This document shows positions 29,501-40,076 of a stretch of 64,000 nt of DNA, one piece after another. This DNA is from Aphanomyces cochlioides (taxonomy: Eukaryota; Oomycota; Saprolegniomycetes; Saprolegniales; Verrucalvaceae), in the NCBI GenBank assembly GCA_019828595.1, contig JAHQRK010000036.1, positions 62,001-126,000 of the forward strand, given 5' to 3'. Position numbers and translations under genes: made by a program. The first letter of the stretch is position 1; every line of letters starts with the position of its first letter. The notes under the pieces were generated by a model. It made no database searches. It was not told the DNA's origin and was given only the letters and a program-made list of their open reading frames with translations.

Positions 29501-30740
29501 TGGGTCGACGAAAAAAGTGACTGGTACCTCGCTCGTTGACGTTGGCGTGAAAGTCGAATTGCTGATCCAGGTTGAACTGTCGGTACTCGCTGCGGGCAGT
29601 GTCAAGGGCTTGACGGGCGGTATTAACAATGGATGTCTCAACGAGTCCCATGTCGAATGCTCGGCGGGAAGTAAGCCACTTCATCTTGAGGCTGTTGAGT
29701 GTGTACTTCATCGAGTCAATGTACTGGCGATGACTGACTTGGAGACGCTTCTTCATTCTCTTCAACCAGCCGTACCACTTTGCGCCAAAGTTTTGAGTGT
29801 CGTCTGCGCGCATCTCGTCCAAAAGTTGATTGGCTTCGGCCTTGATCGCTGCGACTACTTGAGGGTTCTTTAAGAGCTCACGGGGGAGGCGCCAGTAACT
29901 TCGGTCGGGAGCTCGCTGCTCGCAGGAGAGGACCACTTTGTGTTCCATGTGGTCGCCTGCAAAGCTGCTTGGGGAATAGCTTGAACGTGCGTACGTTTGA
30001 GCGACGATATCTTGGTCCACAAACAGGTAGTCGAGGCGGTTGCTTCGACCAGGGCCGCTGTAAACGCGCTCGTTGGGGTGGTGCATCCTCCACGCATCGA
30101 TAACACCAAGTGCTGAAAGCCAGGCAATGCATTCCGCCTTACCAGCGTTGTGGTCTTGGCGAGGTCGAGTCGCGTCCAGATGCTCCTCCAGGGGTAAGTT
30201 GAAATCTCCTCCGACAAAGTGAATGCTGTCGTCTTCAAAGTCGCGAGGCAGATCGTCGAAAAACGGTGCTCGAGAGTGAGCGATAACCGGGGCATAGACG
30301 TTGTGAAAGTACACAGGAACGCCGTCCCACTGAGTTCGAACAACCATGTATCTTCCAGGTCGGTCATGGGTGGTCAAGTGTTGCAGGTCGAGGAATCCAG
30401 GCATGGATCCATGGAAATACGATGCCACACCGCAGCGCCGATTGTTGAGTGAGTCGACGCGATCAGTGCGGAGATCGTTGGTGAAGAGCTTGTATTTGCC
30501 AACGCCTACTTCGTTGTTGAGGTGGAGTTGGAAGGTTTCGAGATGTTTGATGTTATTGATTTTGGTTTCTTGAAAGAAAACGGCTTGGGTCGGAATTTGG
30601 AGTCGCCGCGCCACAAGATGTCCGTTGTCTTTCAGCCCATTGAGGTTGGCAGTGGTCAGTTCGAGTATGGGGAACTTGGTGAAGAGACCGGCCGCGACCA
30701 CCTTAGCCACGGAACGCGACAGACGTTGCGTTCGCAACAT
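26586..30740 (-). CDS. ORF2: EEP endonuclease-reverse transcriptase, copy A4
   Basis: Complete at 1384 residues and colinear with A2 ORF2. All nuclease motifs and RT motifs are present, including FSKAYD and FADD. Differences seen include Thr214 to Ile, Thr556 to Arg (the state shared with A3 and family C), Phe629 to Leu just before motif A, Ala1085 to Thr, and Ala1382 to Thr near the end. Most differences are conservative, consistent with a recently active copy. Confidence 0.95.
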   Translation of the reverse strand: MLRTQRLSRSVAKVVAAGLFTKFPILELTTANLNGLKDNGHLVARRLQIPTQAVFFQETKINNIKHLETFQLHLNNEVGVGKYKLFTNDLRTDRVDSLNNRRCGVASYFHGSMPGFLDLQHLTTHDRPGRYMVVRTQWDGVPVYFHNVYAPVIAHSRAPFFDDLPRDFEDDSIHFVGGDFNLPLEEHLDATRPRQDHNAGKAECIAWLSALGVIDAWRMHHPNERVYSGPGRSNRLDYLFVDQDIVAQTYARSSYSPSSFAGDHMEHKVVLSCEQRAPDRSYWRLPRELLKNPQVVAAIKAEANQLLDEMRADDTQNFGAKWYGWLKRMKKRLQVSHRQYIDSMKYTLNSLKMKWLTSRRAFDMGLVETSIVNTARQALDTARSEYRQFNLDQQFDFHANVNERGTSHFFRRPKGIKVPLSSVTINGVTSTDPSEVKAGFTSHWKNIMVTPRDQPPLNRARRRAIIRAITRRLTQEQRDALESPLTAEDLCGALKSMNPNKSPGSDGWPAAFFQVSPDVFAQILLKVFNYQLTHHGHLLLQQRRSAVALLFKAGDRGDPGNYRPITLMSVEVKILSRALAYRLAQVAPYLAHPSQAGFVPGRRLHDHVMLVQALQTFCTNEDHDYYATLLDFSKAYDMVDQGFLFDVLKEMNIGPTFVSWVQLLYNTPLVQIIFNDGLGPTIRPTRGVKQGCPLSCMLFVLYLEPLGEMLRGSPDFGIPLPNGDSLTSIYFADDTTLLSSSLQAAVEQMAIVEDFCSVSGARLNVAKCMTLALNNNLDIEDIDDGGLLNVLPSEKPVKYLGILFGHRLPRDFQVQQLNDKFLAAFQTWGSRARTIQGRKLIVSTMLLSLLWHVTAAVYVPPTMVAVWQRMVNKYILGRKTQITDHHRSTICRKWQFDQKLGLGIPHVASKLRTQRLLRLQLLMQPNSPNTFAPWKLLVKRQFSRVMNKLYRDTHPFDFLTYFPNHSSKWLFLWELHPLWHDIWHQWAATPMAKRTASPPSLEELLNLPVWLTSYPALQVGPAGATSNVVKTALCRRWCRHASQNGFHCLKDFLTRQGTWPTRAAFIDRLSSNNRAAQVTLQANGTMGFAAPERAGQVYSHLTKIFDQVLRTSGVRTGTALTDIDTTSHPFKALFKDQLLSFERWPKRLVSRLAHHAPSDGKPHPVATSSRVEQQDIATYVRLIRKTCRWPPPLHGDVWFRLLFNMLPVNSRLFYLQPQQPDVICCVYTNCDAPENQHHAFHTCSRVYPLWRFHATAWRCFGVNFDWTAITNIDRFQVNERGSQLQDILFVLWALLCASNLHYIWTTHNAAKFESKEPPPPEIWQEVSFIRWHASIRRWLRLQEVDSPQRVEAISAINTLHRQPVYRPLVAKYPTLLALQPSTPN

Positions 30741-33702
30741 CTCCCAGCATGAGTGTCTGAGTGTCGGGTTGGAACATCACTTGGTTGTCGAAGGTGGGGT
30801 CCAGGGAGCCAGCCTCATGGAATTCCAGGATCGTGGTCAAGACGTATCGCGACTTCTCGTCTTCGCCGGCATACAACGTTTCCATGATATTCCAAATCAA
30901 GAGGCCGAAGCTCGTGTCAAGCAATATGGCAGATAGCGATACGCCCGACAAACAGCGGGAGCCCAAATGAGAAGCCAGTGCAGTGACCGGGTACTTGGTA
31001 GAGGCCACGATCGCAGCATCACTGTTGTAGTACGTTGGAGCATGAATGGCCAAGAGAACTTCTGCCACAGCCAACACTTCTTCCAGGTCGCCGCGGTGGA
31101 GGGAAATCTCGTCGCCGTCAATGGTAGTATCGATGAAGTCGATGTTCTTGAATAGCTCGATGTTGCTGAAGATGGCTTGAACGTGCTCGCGGGTCATACG
31201 CACACCCCACGTCAATGAGTACAGCTGGGAGAACGGTTTGTCTCCACCCCAAGTCGCTCGAAGCCACCGATGGAGGAGGCGTTGTCTCACAAAGTACTCA
31301 AAGCATGCACGGTCTTCATCAAAAAGTCGGTGCAGTTGCAAGCCAAATTCAATCGGGGAACGCTCGAGATGGCTACACAGCATGTCGACGCGGCCGTCGT
31401 TGATGAGTTGGGCAAGGTTGAACGAGCTGTTGGTCACTGCATCTTCGACTTGGGTTGAGAGATGCAATGGAACTTTGGCTGTCTTGGTGTCGAGGTCTTG
31501 TAGTTCGGCGAGAATTTCGTCAAGAGACATTTCTATGCGCTTGGGAACGCCATCTTGGATCTTGGTGCCGCCGACAAATTGACCGGACGTAGGGAGGTGG
31601 GGAGGGTCATCCGAGACGTCCAGCTTGGGTACAATCGTTGAGATCTTGTAATCGCCAAACTGAGCAACGTGTTCCTCGGGGTTGACACACACACGTTCGT
31701 CGAGGGCTTCAAACATGTTGGGCGAAATCCAAGAGCGGCCATGCTCGGGGGAATCCACTTGCTGTTGCGTCTTCTTGCGCTTGCCTCTCGACGCCTTGAC
31801 GCCAGTCCACTGCGGAGGGTTGGCTTGCGCAGTTTTCCGACGTTTTGGCGCCTTGGGAGTCGAAGAAGGCGGGTTGGTTGGGCTGGGAGCTGGCTTGTTC
31901 AATCCATATTGGCGGGACGTTGCATCAAGGTCCAAACGAACCAAGTTCTTGTCACGAAAATACCACCCTTGACCGTACACGCGGAGACAACGGCCCTTGA
32001 AAAGAATTTCTTCGACGAGACGGCCGTCGCGCTGTATGGTCGTTGGTACGGAGGTTCCTTCAAAGTAAAGGCGGTACCGAGAGCTCGCCATACCGCTTGA
32101 AGAGGAAACGTTGGGGTAGGAGCCCCACAGGAAGCGTGGCTCCAACTTGGTCATGACGTCGAAGATCAGGCGCTCTTCGTCTTGATCTTGAAGGCCTTGA
32201 GGGATGTCCATGAAAAATCCGCCGAGGACGTGCGGAACGTTCATCGTGAAGTGTTGGGACGAGCCATCTCGAGCGACTTGAATCTTAAACGCGATGCCTC
32301 GCAGCTTCGTCATCGCTTCGTGAGAGGCAACACCCCACTTGAGCATGCGGTTCGGGATGTCCTTCTCGCATCTCACAATGTCAGCAATCGCAGTGTCGAG
32401 GCCGAGGGCTTGGTTGTCGAAAAGGATCGATGCCATGGCAGCTGAAACATCGATGGTCTTCGTGTGTGCACCCGTGGGCATCTGCAACCAGCCGACGATG
32501 CCGCGCGCCGAGTGCTTCTGGATCGGGAGGGTGTCTTCAAACGTGAGGGTTCCAGCAGCACGCTTGCGAAGGAGGGGTTCGAGTTCCTCCATCGTGGGCT
32601 GGTAAGGAGCAACGTCCTTGGTCTTGATGGCCTTGGCAGACTGAGACCGCTGTTGCGCTTGGAAGGCCCATACGTCGTTGGGGGCCTGGCGGTTGTTGGG
32701 TTGGCCACGGCCAGGTGTCTGGGCTCCGCCAGATTGAGAAATGTTTTCCAAATGCGATCCGGGTGAAGCCTGAGACGATGGCTGGCGGACTGAGTGAGAG
32801 TCCGAGTCGTGCGTCAGACCAACACTCAAGCGTGCGTCAGAGGCTTGGTCTTGTCCGGACCCTGTCCCATGGTGGACAGAGTCACACGTTTGACCTTCAC
32901 TCGCGTTGGACTTCGAGAAGCTTCCATGGGTGACTTGGTCTTGAGTATTCCCATGACCAACACTGGCCACAGGGTTGTTCGCGATTGTTCCAGATCTTGC
33001 CCGATGATTCTTCGAGAAGAGACCATCACTCATGGAGCGACTAGTCTCGATGGGATCTTGACCTGTCGCCAGAGTGGACTTGTCGCTCGGGGGATTCTTC
33101 GAGAAGGGACCTTCACTCAGGGATGGACTGTTCTCGAATCTTCCTTGACCTGTCGTCATGTTGACGTCGGTGCTTGAGCGAGTCTTCGAGAAGCCACTAT
33201 CACTCGTCGAGAGAACATTCTCGAAAGGAACAGAACCCAACGGAGTCTTGCCAGGCAAGCCACCATCACTCACGATGGACGTGGTTGATGGAGATTCTTC
33301 GGGCAAGGTCGTTGACGTCATGAGCACATCTTCCGAGGTTGGAACGCCGTCTTGCCAGGCTTCGTCGCAAGTGTCAGAGGTCGTTGGATCATTCGCGGGA
33401 TCGCAAGCCTTCGTCGAGCGAGTCACAGGCAAGGGTTCAAAACGGCGCGGTTTCGAAGGGGTTGCACGTTGACGTGGAAACGGAACGCGCGTTGGAGTAG
33501 GGAGCGGATTCGTAGACGCGTCATGATGCGAAGCGTTGGAAGCATCGTCGACGTCCTCTTCCAACGACGACGCCATGTCGGTATCGCTTGGGGATGGGTC
33601 AGCAACGACGATGACGTCCATATCGCTGGGGCTGGACGCCGAGGGAGAGAACGCGGAGGAGCAAGATGGGGCACGAGGGTTGGTCGAGCGGGTAGCAACC
33701 AT
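30703..33702 (-). CDS. ORF1 protein, copy A4
   Basis: Complete at 999 residues. It differs from A2 at a few positions (Gly for Cys in MTTGQGR, Ser for Asn in HGSFSK, Ser for Phe in EAGSLDP, Ala for Ser in LLAIHAP, Val for Ile in SGVSLS). It ends 38 nt downstream of the ORF2 ATG, with the same overlap geometry as A2. Confidence 0.88.
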   Translation of the reverse strand: MVATRSTNPRAPSCSSAFSPSASSPSDMDVIVVADPSPSDTDMASSLEEDVDDASNASHHDASTNPLPTPTRVPFPRQRATPSKPRRFEPLPVTRSTKACDPANDPTTSDTCDEAWQDGVPTSEDVLMTSTTLPEESPSTTSIVSDGGLPGKTPLGSVPFENVLSTSDSGFSKTRSSTDVNMTTGQGRFENSPSLSEGPFSKNPPSDKSTLATGQDPIETSRSMSDGLFSKNHRARSGTIANNPVASVGHGNTQDQVTHGSFSKSNASEGQTCDSVHHGTGSGQDQASDARLSVGLTHDSDSHSVRQPSSQASPGSHLENISQSGGAQTPGRGQPNNRQAPNDVWAFQAQQRSQSAKAIKTKDVAPYQPTMEELEPLLRKRAAGTLTFEDTLPIQKHSARGIVGWLQMPTGAHTKTIDVSAAMASILFDNQALGLDTAIADIVRCEKDIPNRMLKWGVASHEAMTKLRGIAFKIQVARDGSSQHFTMNVPHVLGGFFMDIPQGLQDQDEERLIFDVMTKLEPRFLWGSYPNVSSSSGMASSRYRLYFEGTSVPTTIQRDGRLVEEILFKGRCLRVYGQGWYFRDKNLVRLDLDATSRQYGLNKPAPSPTNPPSSTPKAPKRRKTAQANPPQWTGVKASRGKRKKTQQQVDSPEHGRSWISPNMFEALDERVCVNPEEHVAQFGDYKISTIVPKLDVSDDPPHLPTSGQFVGGTKIQDGVPKRIEMSLDEILAELQDLDTKTAKVPLHLSTQVEDAVTNSSFNLAQLINDGRVDMLCSHLERSPIEFGLQLHRLFDEDRACFEYFVRQRLLHRWLRATWGGDKPFSQLYSLTWGVRMTREHVQAIFSNIELFKNIDFIDTTIDGDEISLHRGDLEEVLAVAEVLLAIHAPTYYNSDAAIVASTKYPVTALASHLGSRCLSGVSLSAILLDTSFGLLIWNIMETLYAGEDEKSRYVLTTILEFHEAGSLDPTFDNQVMFQPDTQTLMLGDVANATSVAFRG

Positions 33703-33754
33703 ATTGTCAGATAGCGTAGAGTGGTACTGCGGGGTAGCTGGCAAATTGGAAACT

Positions 33755-33862
33755 CCGGTCATAGCTCAGTTGGTAGAGCGTTTGACTGTAGTGGAAAGTT
33801 GTATTGGATTCAGTATGGCTTCAGAAATCAAATGGCCACCGGTTCGATTCCGGTTGACCGGA
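33755..33862 (+). tRNA. tRNA-Tyr (GUA) with intron, regenerated beside A4
   Basis: An intact gene directly following the A4 5' terminus. Confidence 0.97.
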
Positions 33863-34949
33863 CTCTCTTTTTCACACTTTCATCTCCTTTCCTTCTCTTA
33901 CCCTCTTTTTTCCACCTCTCTCTTCATCTTCACGACCTTTACACGTCCCAACATTTAGATTCATCACATTTACCTACACATACAACAACTACACACGATA
34001 CAGTCTATTCCAATGCCACACAAACAAATCTACGCGTTTTCACCAGCATTCACGCGGCATGAGCCATCATTGCTCTGTCTTGTTTATTTCATGTGCAGGA
34101 CACATTGGATGCACCCCAAAAGACATTACAATCAAGAGGAATCACATTCCCTTACATACGTTGTCGTGCCAGTATTTTTGTCGCTCGTCAATCTCTGACA
34201 AAAACTCCTCCACGTAGTAGCATAGAAGTGCCATTTTGAAGGTCCAGTGAGCATACATGCCCCACAGCTCCTACGTTTGCCTTTCGGATGTCTGTGACGG
34301 CTCAGTTCAAAGTAGTTCGGGGTTGACGTTTTAAGTGATGCCTCGCTAATTCATTGATCGAAATGAACAACACGTTATTTAAACATGGTTGCTTCTTGGA
34401 GGATAAAACAGTTTATGTTGGTTGTCCAAAATGAACAGCCTCATACTTTCCAACCTCTGAATTGAGGTATAATCCCTTTGCAAAAACAAATCGCAACGAC
34501 GTTTGGCTTCAACACAGAGAGAGGAGGAAAAAGAGTCTACCAATCGCACACGCATACATTCCGTTCTTGTTGTGTCGTTGTTTTAGTCACTCATATTTTG
34601 GCAAGTCATATATACATTCTTTTTGGGGGGACACAGCACGAGGATTCATCGTGCTAACTTGGTGCGTGCTGTGTGGCCACGGTGCGACGTTGGTACGGAG
34701 ACTTCTCTACAACACTGCATGAGGCAGAGCGAAGAGCTTGGTAAAGGGTAAGAGTGTTTGTAAATAAGAAGGTGGATGGAATGCGATGTTGTAGATGAAA
34801 TGGCAGAGACGAGTCTCTGAAAATGGGCTGGAAGATAGTGAGGACTATAAGAATACAGGGTGTAGGATGTGGTTGATGATGCCAGTTGGTAGTGTATGTA
34901 GATGACTAAAATAGTGTGTGAAAGGTCGGTGGCTGGAGGACGTATGTGT

Positions 34950-35057
34950 CCGGTCATAGCTCAGTTGGTAGAGCGTTTGACTGTAGTGGAAAGTTGTATT
35001 GGATTCAGTATGGCTTCAGAAATCAAATGGCCACCGGTTCGATTCCGGTTGACCGGA
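34950..35057 (+). tRNA. tRNA-Tyr (GUA) with intron, array copy
   Basis: Identical intact gene with native spacer on both sides. Confidence 0.97.
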
Positions 35058-36143
35058 CTCTCTTTTTCACACTTTCATCTCCTTTCCTTCTCTTACCCTC
35101 TTTTTTCCACCTCTCTCTTCATCTTCACGACCTTTACACGTCCCAACATTTAGATTCATCACATTTACCTACACATACAACAACTACACACGATACAGTC
35201 TATTCCAATGCCACACAAACAAATCTACGCGTTTTCACCAGCATTCACGCGGCATGAGCCATCATTGCTCTGTCTTGTTTGTTTCATGTGCAGGACACAT
35301 TGGATGCACCCCAAAAGACATTACAATCAAGAGGAATCACATTCCCTTACATACGTTGTCGTGCCAGTATTTTTGTCGCTCGTCAATCTCTGACAAAAAC
35401 TCCTCCACGTAGTAGCATAGAAGTGCCATTTTGAAGGTCCAGTGAGCATACATGCCCCACAGCTCCTACGTTTGCCTTTCGGATGTCTGTGACGGCTCAG
35501 TTCAAAGTAGTTCGGGGTTGACGTTTTAAGTGATGCCTCGCTAATTCATTGATCGAAATGAACAACACGTTATTTAAACATGGTTGCTTCTTGGAGGATA
35601 AAACAGTTTATGTTGGTTGTCCAAAATGAACAGCCTCATACTTTCCAACCTCTGAATTGAGGTATAATCCCTTTGCAAAAACAAATCGCAACGACGTTTG
35701 GCTTCAACACAGAGAGAGGAGGAAAAAGAGTCTACCAATCGCACACGCATACATTCCGTTCTTGTTGTGTCGTTGTTTTAGTCACTCATATTTTGGCAAG
35801 TCATATATACATTCTTTTGGGGGGACACAGCACGAGGATTCATCGTGCTAACTTGGTGCGTGCTGTGTGGCCACGGTGCGACGTTGGTACGGAGACTTCT
35901 CTACAACACTGCATGAGGCAGAGCGAAGAGCTTGGTAAAGGGTAAGAGTGTTTGTAAATAAGAAGGTGGATGGAATGCGATGTTGTAGATGAAATGGCAG
36001 AGACGAGTCTCTGAAAATGGGCTGGAAGATAGTGAGGACTATAAGAATACAGGGTGTAGGATGTGGTTGATGATGCCAGTTGGTAGTGTATGTAGATGAC
36101 TAAAATAGTGTGTGAAAGGTCGGTGGCTGGAGGACGTATGTGT

Positions 36144-36251
36144 CCGGTCATAGCTCAGTTGGTAGAGCGTTTGACTGTAGTGGAAAGTTGTATTGGATTC
36201 AGTATGGCTTCAGAAATCAAATGGCCACCGGTTCGATTCCGGTTGACCGGA
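36144..36251 (+). tRNA. tRNA-Tyr (GUA) with intron, array copy
   Basis: Identical intact gene with native spacer on both sides. Confidence 0.97.
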
Positions 36252-37337
36252 CTCTCTTTTTCACACTTTCATCTCCTTTCCTTCTCTTACCCTCTTTTTT
36301 CCACCTCTCTCTTCATCTTCACGACCTTTACACGTCCCAACATTTAGATTCATCACATTTACCTACACATACAACAACTACACACGATACAGTCTATTCC
36401 AATGCCACACAAACAAATCTACGCGTTTTCACCAGCATTCACGCGGCATGAGCCATCATTGCTCTGTCTTGTTTATTTCATGTGCAGGACACATTGGATG
36501 CACCCCAAAAGACATTACAATCAAGAGGAATCACATTCCCTTACATACGTTGTCGTGCCAGTATTTTTGTCGCTCGTCAATCTCTGACAAAAACTCCTCC
36601 ACGTAGTAGCATAGAAGTGCCATTTTGAAGGTCCAGTGAGCATACATGCCCCACAGCTCCTACGTTTGCCTTTCGGATGTCTGTGACGGCTCAGTTCAAA
36701 GTAGTTCGGGGTTGACGTTTTAAGTGATGCCTCGCTAATTCATTGATCGAAATGAACAACACGTTATTTAAACATGGTTGCTTCTTGGAGGATAAAACAG
36801 TTTATGTTGGTTGTCCAAAATGAACAGCCTCATACTTTCCAACCTCTGAATTGAGGTATAATCCCTTTGCAAAAACAAATCGCAACGACGTTTGGCTTCA
36901 ACACAGAGAGAGGAGGAAAAAGAGTCTACCAATCGCACACGCATACATTCCGTTCTTGTTGTGTCGTTGTTTTAGTCACTCATATTTTGGCAAGTCATAT
37001 ATACATTCTTTTTGGGGGACACAGCACGAGGATTCATCGTGCTAACTTGGTGCGTGCTGTGTGGCCACGGTGCGACGTTGGTACGGAGACTTCTCTACAA
37101 CACTGCATGAGGCAGAGCGAAGAGCTTGGTAAAGGGTAAGAGTGTTTGTAAATAAGAAGGTGGATGGAATGCGATGTTGTAGATGAAATGGCAGAGACGA
37201 GTCTCTGAAAATGGGCTGGAAGATAGTGAGGACTATAAGAATACAGGGTGTAGGATGTGGTTGATGATGCCAGTTGGTAGTGTATGTAGATGACTAAAAT
37301 AGTGTGTGAAAGGTCGGTGGCTGGAGGACGTATGTGT

Positions 37338-37445
37338 CCGGTCATAGCTCAGTTGGTAGAGCGTTTGACTGTAGTGGAAAGTTGTATTGGATTCAGTATG
37401 GCTTCAGAAATCAAATGGCCACCGGTTCGATTCCGGTTGACCGGA
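37338..37445 (+). tRNA. tRNA-Tyr (GUA) with intron, array copy
   Basis: Intact gene; the pyrimidine-rich tail just downstream carries one private change (ttcacgcttt instead of ttcacacttt). Confidence 0.97.
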
Positions 37446-38532
37446 CTCTCTTTTTCACGCTTTCATCTCCTTTCCTTCTCTTACCCTCTTTTTTCCACCT
37501 CTCTCTTCATCTTCACGACCTTTACACGTCCCAACATTTAGATTCATCACATTTACCTACACATACAACAACTACACACGATACAGTCTATTCCAATGCC
37601 ACACAAACAAATCTACGCGTTTTCACCAGCATTCACGCGGCATGAGCCATCATTGCTCTGTCTTGTTTATTTCATGTGCAGGACACATTGGATGCACCCC
37701 AAAAGACATTACAATCAAGAGGAATCACATTCCCTTACATACGTTGTCGTGCCAGTATTTTTGTCGCTCGTCAATCTCTGACAAAAACTCCTCCACGTAG
37801 TAGCATAGAAGTGCCATTTTGAAGGTCCAGTGAGCATACATGCCCCACAGCTCCTACGTTTGCCTTTCGGATGTCTGTGACGGCTCAGTTCAAAGTAGTT
37901 CGGGGTTGACGTTTTAAGTGATGCCTCGCTAATTCATTGATCGAAATGAACAACACGTTATTTAAACATGGTTGCTTCTTGGAGGATAAAACAGTTTATG
38001 TTGGTTGTCCAAAATGAACAGCCTCATACTTTCCAACCTCTGAATTGAGGTATAATCCCTTTGCAAAAACAAATCGCAACGACGTTTGGCTTCAACACAG
38101 AGAGAGGAGGAAAAAGAGTCTACCAATCGCACACGCATACATTCCGTTCTTGTTGTGTCGTTGTTTTAGTCACTCATATTTTGGCAAGTCATATATACAT
38201 TCTTTTTGGGGGGACACAGCACGAGGATTCATCGTGCTAACTTGGTGCGTGCTGTGTGGCCACGGTGCGACGTTGGTACGGAGACTTCTCTACAACACTG
38301 CATGAGGCAGAGCGAAGAGCTTGGTAAAGGGTAAGAGTGTTTGTAAATAAGAAGGTGGATGGAATGCGATGTTGTAGATGAAATGGCAGAGACGAGTCTC
38401 TGAAAATGGGCTGGAAGATAGTGAGGACTATAAGAATACAGGGTGTAGGATGTGGTTGATGATGCCAGTTGGTAGTGTATGTAGATGACTAAAATAGTGT
38501 GTGAAAGGTCGGTGGCTGGAGGACGTATGTGT

Positions 38533-38546
38533 CCGGTCATAGCTCA
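38533..38546 (+). pseudogene. 14 nt tRNA-Tyr stub at the family C 3' junction
   Basis: Native spacer lies upstream and the 3' end of the long family C element follows. Confidence 0.95.
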
Positions 38547-38620
38547 ATGTCAATGGGGAGTCTATTTGTAGTTAATGTAAACTACAAACTAATATTGCCC
38601 GAAGGCTCATCCCATTTCCA
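38547..38620 (-). other. Structured 3' terminus of family C RNA
   Basis: In element orientation the outer stem is AATGGG/CCCATT. It encloses a UUCG-capped hairpin (GCC-TTCG-GGC) and a 9 bp perfect hairpin TTTGTAGTT/AACTACAAA. The second hairpin shares almost no sequence with family A yet keeps its pairing and position, and CAATATTAGT between the hairpins is conserved. B1 and B2 carry the same sequence. Confidence 0.65.
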
Positions 38621-38624
38621 ACTG

Positions 38625-39999
38625 CTAGGCTGAATTGGAAATCAATTTGGCTTTTCGTTTTCTTGATTCGCTTCGACGTTGGGACTTCGATTTCTTCGGT
38701 GTTTGTAAGCTAACACGGCGAATATGTCGGATAAAACTGACTCTTGGCATCTGACCCAGGGGGTATACATTTTCATTGTCTTGGATCATACATAGACTTC
38801 GGTCTATGCAGCGCTTGTATCGCTTGGCGAGGACCCAGCAATGGGATGTTGAATCAGTGACAGAAACAACCAAGAATTCTCCGTCAGGCTCATCCAATAT
38901 CGCTCTACAGATATCACGAATTGGATCACCCACCGATTGCTTGAGCAGTTGACGGGAGAATATGGCGTCGTTGTAGTGGAATCCATGTGTGTATGCCAGC
39001 TTGAGAAAATCATGCATCTTGGAAGGGGGAATGCCCGCGTCTTGAGGAACTCCATGGGCCTCTTTGAAACCCGAAATGACTTCTTCGCTGAGCTCAAAAT
39101 TGGAGACATTCAAATTGGTAGCAACGATTCGGATTGCAGCCGCAAGACAAGATTTGTCACTGTTGTTGCCAATTTCTAGCCACAGAGGATCCATCGCTCG
39201 AAATTCAGCAAGCGTTGGGGCGAGACCAGTGTTCGTGAGGAAGTGGGCTCCAGCTTGTCGCCATCGTTGGTACATCGCCACGGCTTCTTGACACCCGCTG
39301 AGGTCTTTTTCGTCGAACCAGTCTTTGTCGAGTCCATCCGGGCGTTGAAACTTCCAGTTGACTTGGTATTGAATAGTTGAAATTCGATTTCGCATTGATG
39401 CCACTTCGCGGTGGTCATCGATAAACAACACTTCATCGATGTCATCATCGTCGGTTGGAATTCGCAGAGTGCGTGGGCGGTTGGTTGGGGCATCAGCCGT
39501 TGTCGCATTCGTTTGTGGCCTGGCTGGAACAGAAACATCGTCCAATAGATCCATGAGGGATGGTAGCGGAGATCCATTGTCATTGCCCAAGGGGTCAAAT
39601 TCGCGGGTGCTCGAGTTCAAAATGGACATATCAGGAGTAAATTGGTGTTCTTCAGTTGTAACTGGACTTGAAGGACGAGTGTCGGATGATTGCGTCATAG
39701 GTACAGAAATCTCAACTCCATCCACTCCCTCAAGAGTAATCCCTGGAGACATCGAGCTCCCCACACCTCGTGTAGTTATGGGTCTCGACGTCTGCGCGGG
39801 GAGTACGCTATCGGCAGTGAAAATCGTTGAAGCTTCCATTGTTGTTGTCTTGGGTAAAATCAAAAGTGAGTCTTGGAGAATTGTTTTGAGATTCTCACTG
39901 AACTTATTCTCAGTTGCGACACTTGAGTCAGGCACGATTTGATTGGGCAGTGAAATGTTTTGCGCGGATCGTGAGTGATGGTCGCCAGGATTCCCAATC

Positions 40000-40001
<2 letters not shown>
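38625..40001 (-). CDS. ORF3: chromodomain-like plus cysteine-protease-like protein
   Basis: An open frame of 458 codons. There is no ATG at its beginning (first codon TTG next to a T29 tract; first Met at residue 55), so the real start is unknown. Residues about 187-250 (IDEVLFIDDHREV...YQVNWKFQRP...WFDEKDL...EAVAMYQRW) resemble a chromodomain. Residues about 270-410 have the layout of a papain/OTU-like protease: Cys285 in NNSDKSCLAAAI, His387 in TSHCWVLAKR, and Asp408/Asn409 in MIQDNENV. The tail is lysine/arginine rich. The roles are inferred from patterns only: chromatin tethering and a processing or deubiquitinating activity are possible. Its C-terminal 135 codons recur in B1 and B2. Confidence 0.6.

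Positions 40002-40028
<27 letters not shown>
40000..40028. repeat. A29/T29 homopolymer between ORF2 and ORF3
   Basis: Twenty-nine A on the plus strand, which is T29 on the coding strand of the element, 48 nt after the ORF2 stop. It is open in the ORF3 frame (nine Phe codons), with a stop a few codons further upstream. As a T tract on the sense strand it is not a poly(A) tail of this element. Confidence 0.85.
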
Positions 40029-40030
<2 letters not shown>

Positions 40031-40076
40031 CAGCTGGGATACCAAGTCAAGAATACAGCTGGGGCTTGTAATCAAA

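Larger units (their letters stand above)
26430..33753 (-). mobile_element. Family A retrotransposon, full-length copy A4
   Basis: A 7324 bp element with both ORFs open. Target duplications are at 26415-26429 and 33754-33768. With A2 it is one of two copies in the window that could still encode complete proteins. Confidence 0.95.
33754..38546 (+). repeat. tRNA-Tyr array, block 4 (four units plus stub)
   Basis: The longest uninterrupted stretch: tRNA starts at 33755, 34950, 36144, 37338 and a stub at 38533 (periods 1195, 1194, 1194, 1195). Unit lengths differ through the T/G run near the spacer hairpin (for example T4G6 near 35815 and a shorter G run near 37013). The spacers are otherwise near-identical and hold no gene. 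Confidence 0.95.

Noticed and set aside
10901..38546. CRISPR or satellite interpretation of the repeats
   Set aside because: The period of about 1.19 kb with a tRNA gene in each unit is a gene array; there are no short repeats with unique spacers.
39990..40028. A29 run taken as a poly(A) tail of an inserted cDNA
   Set aside because: The elements on both sides are encoded on the minus strand, where the run is T; no plus-strand transcript unit ends there.
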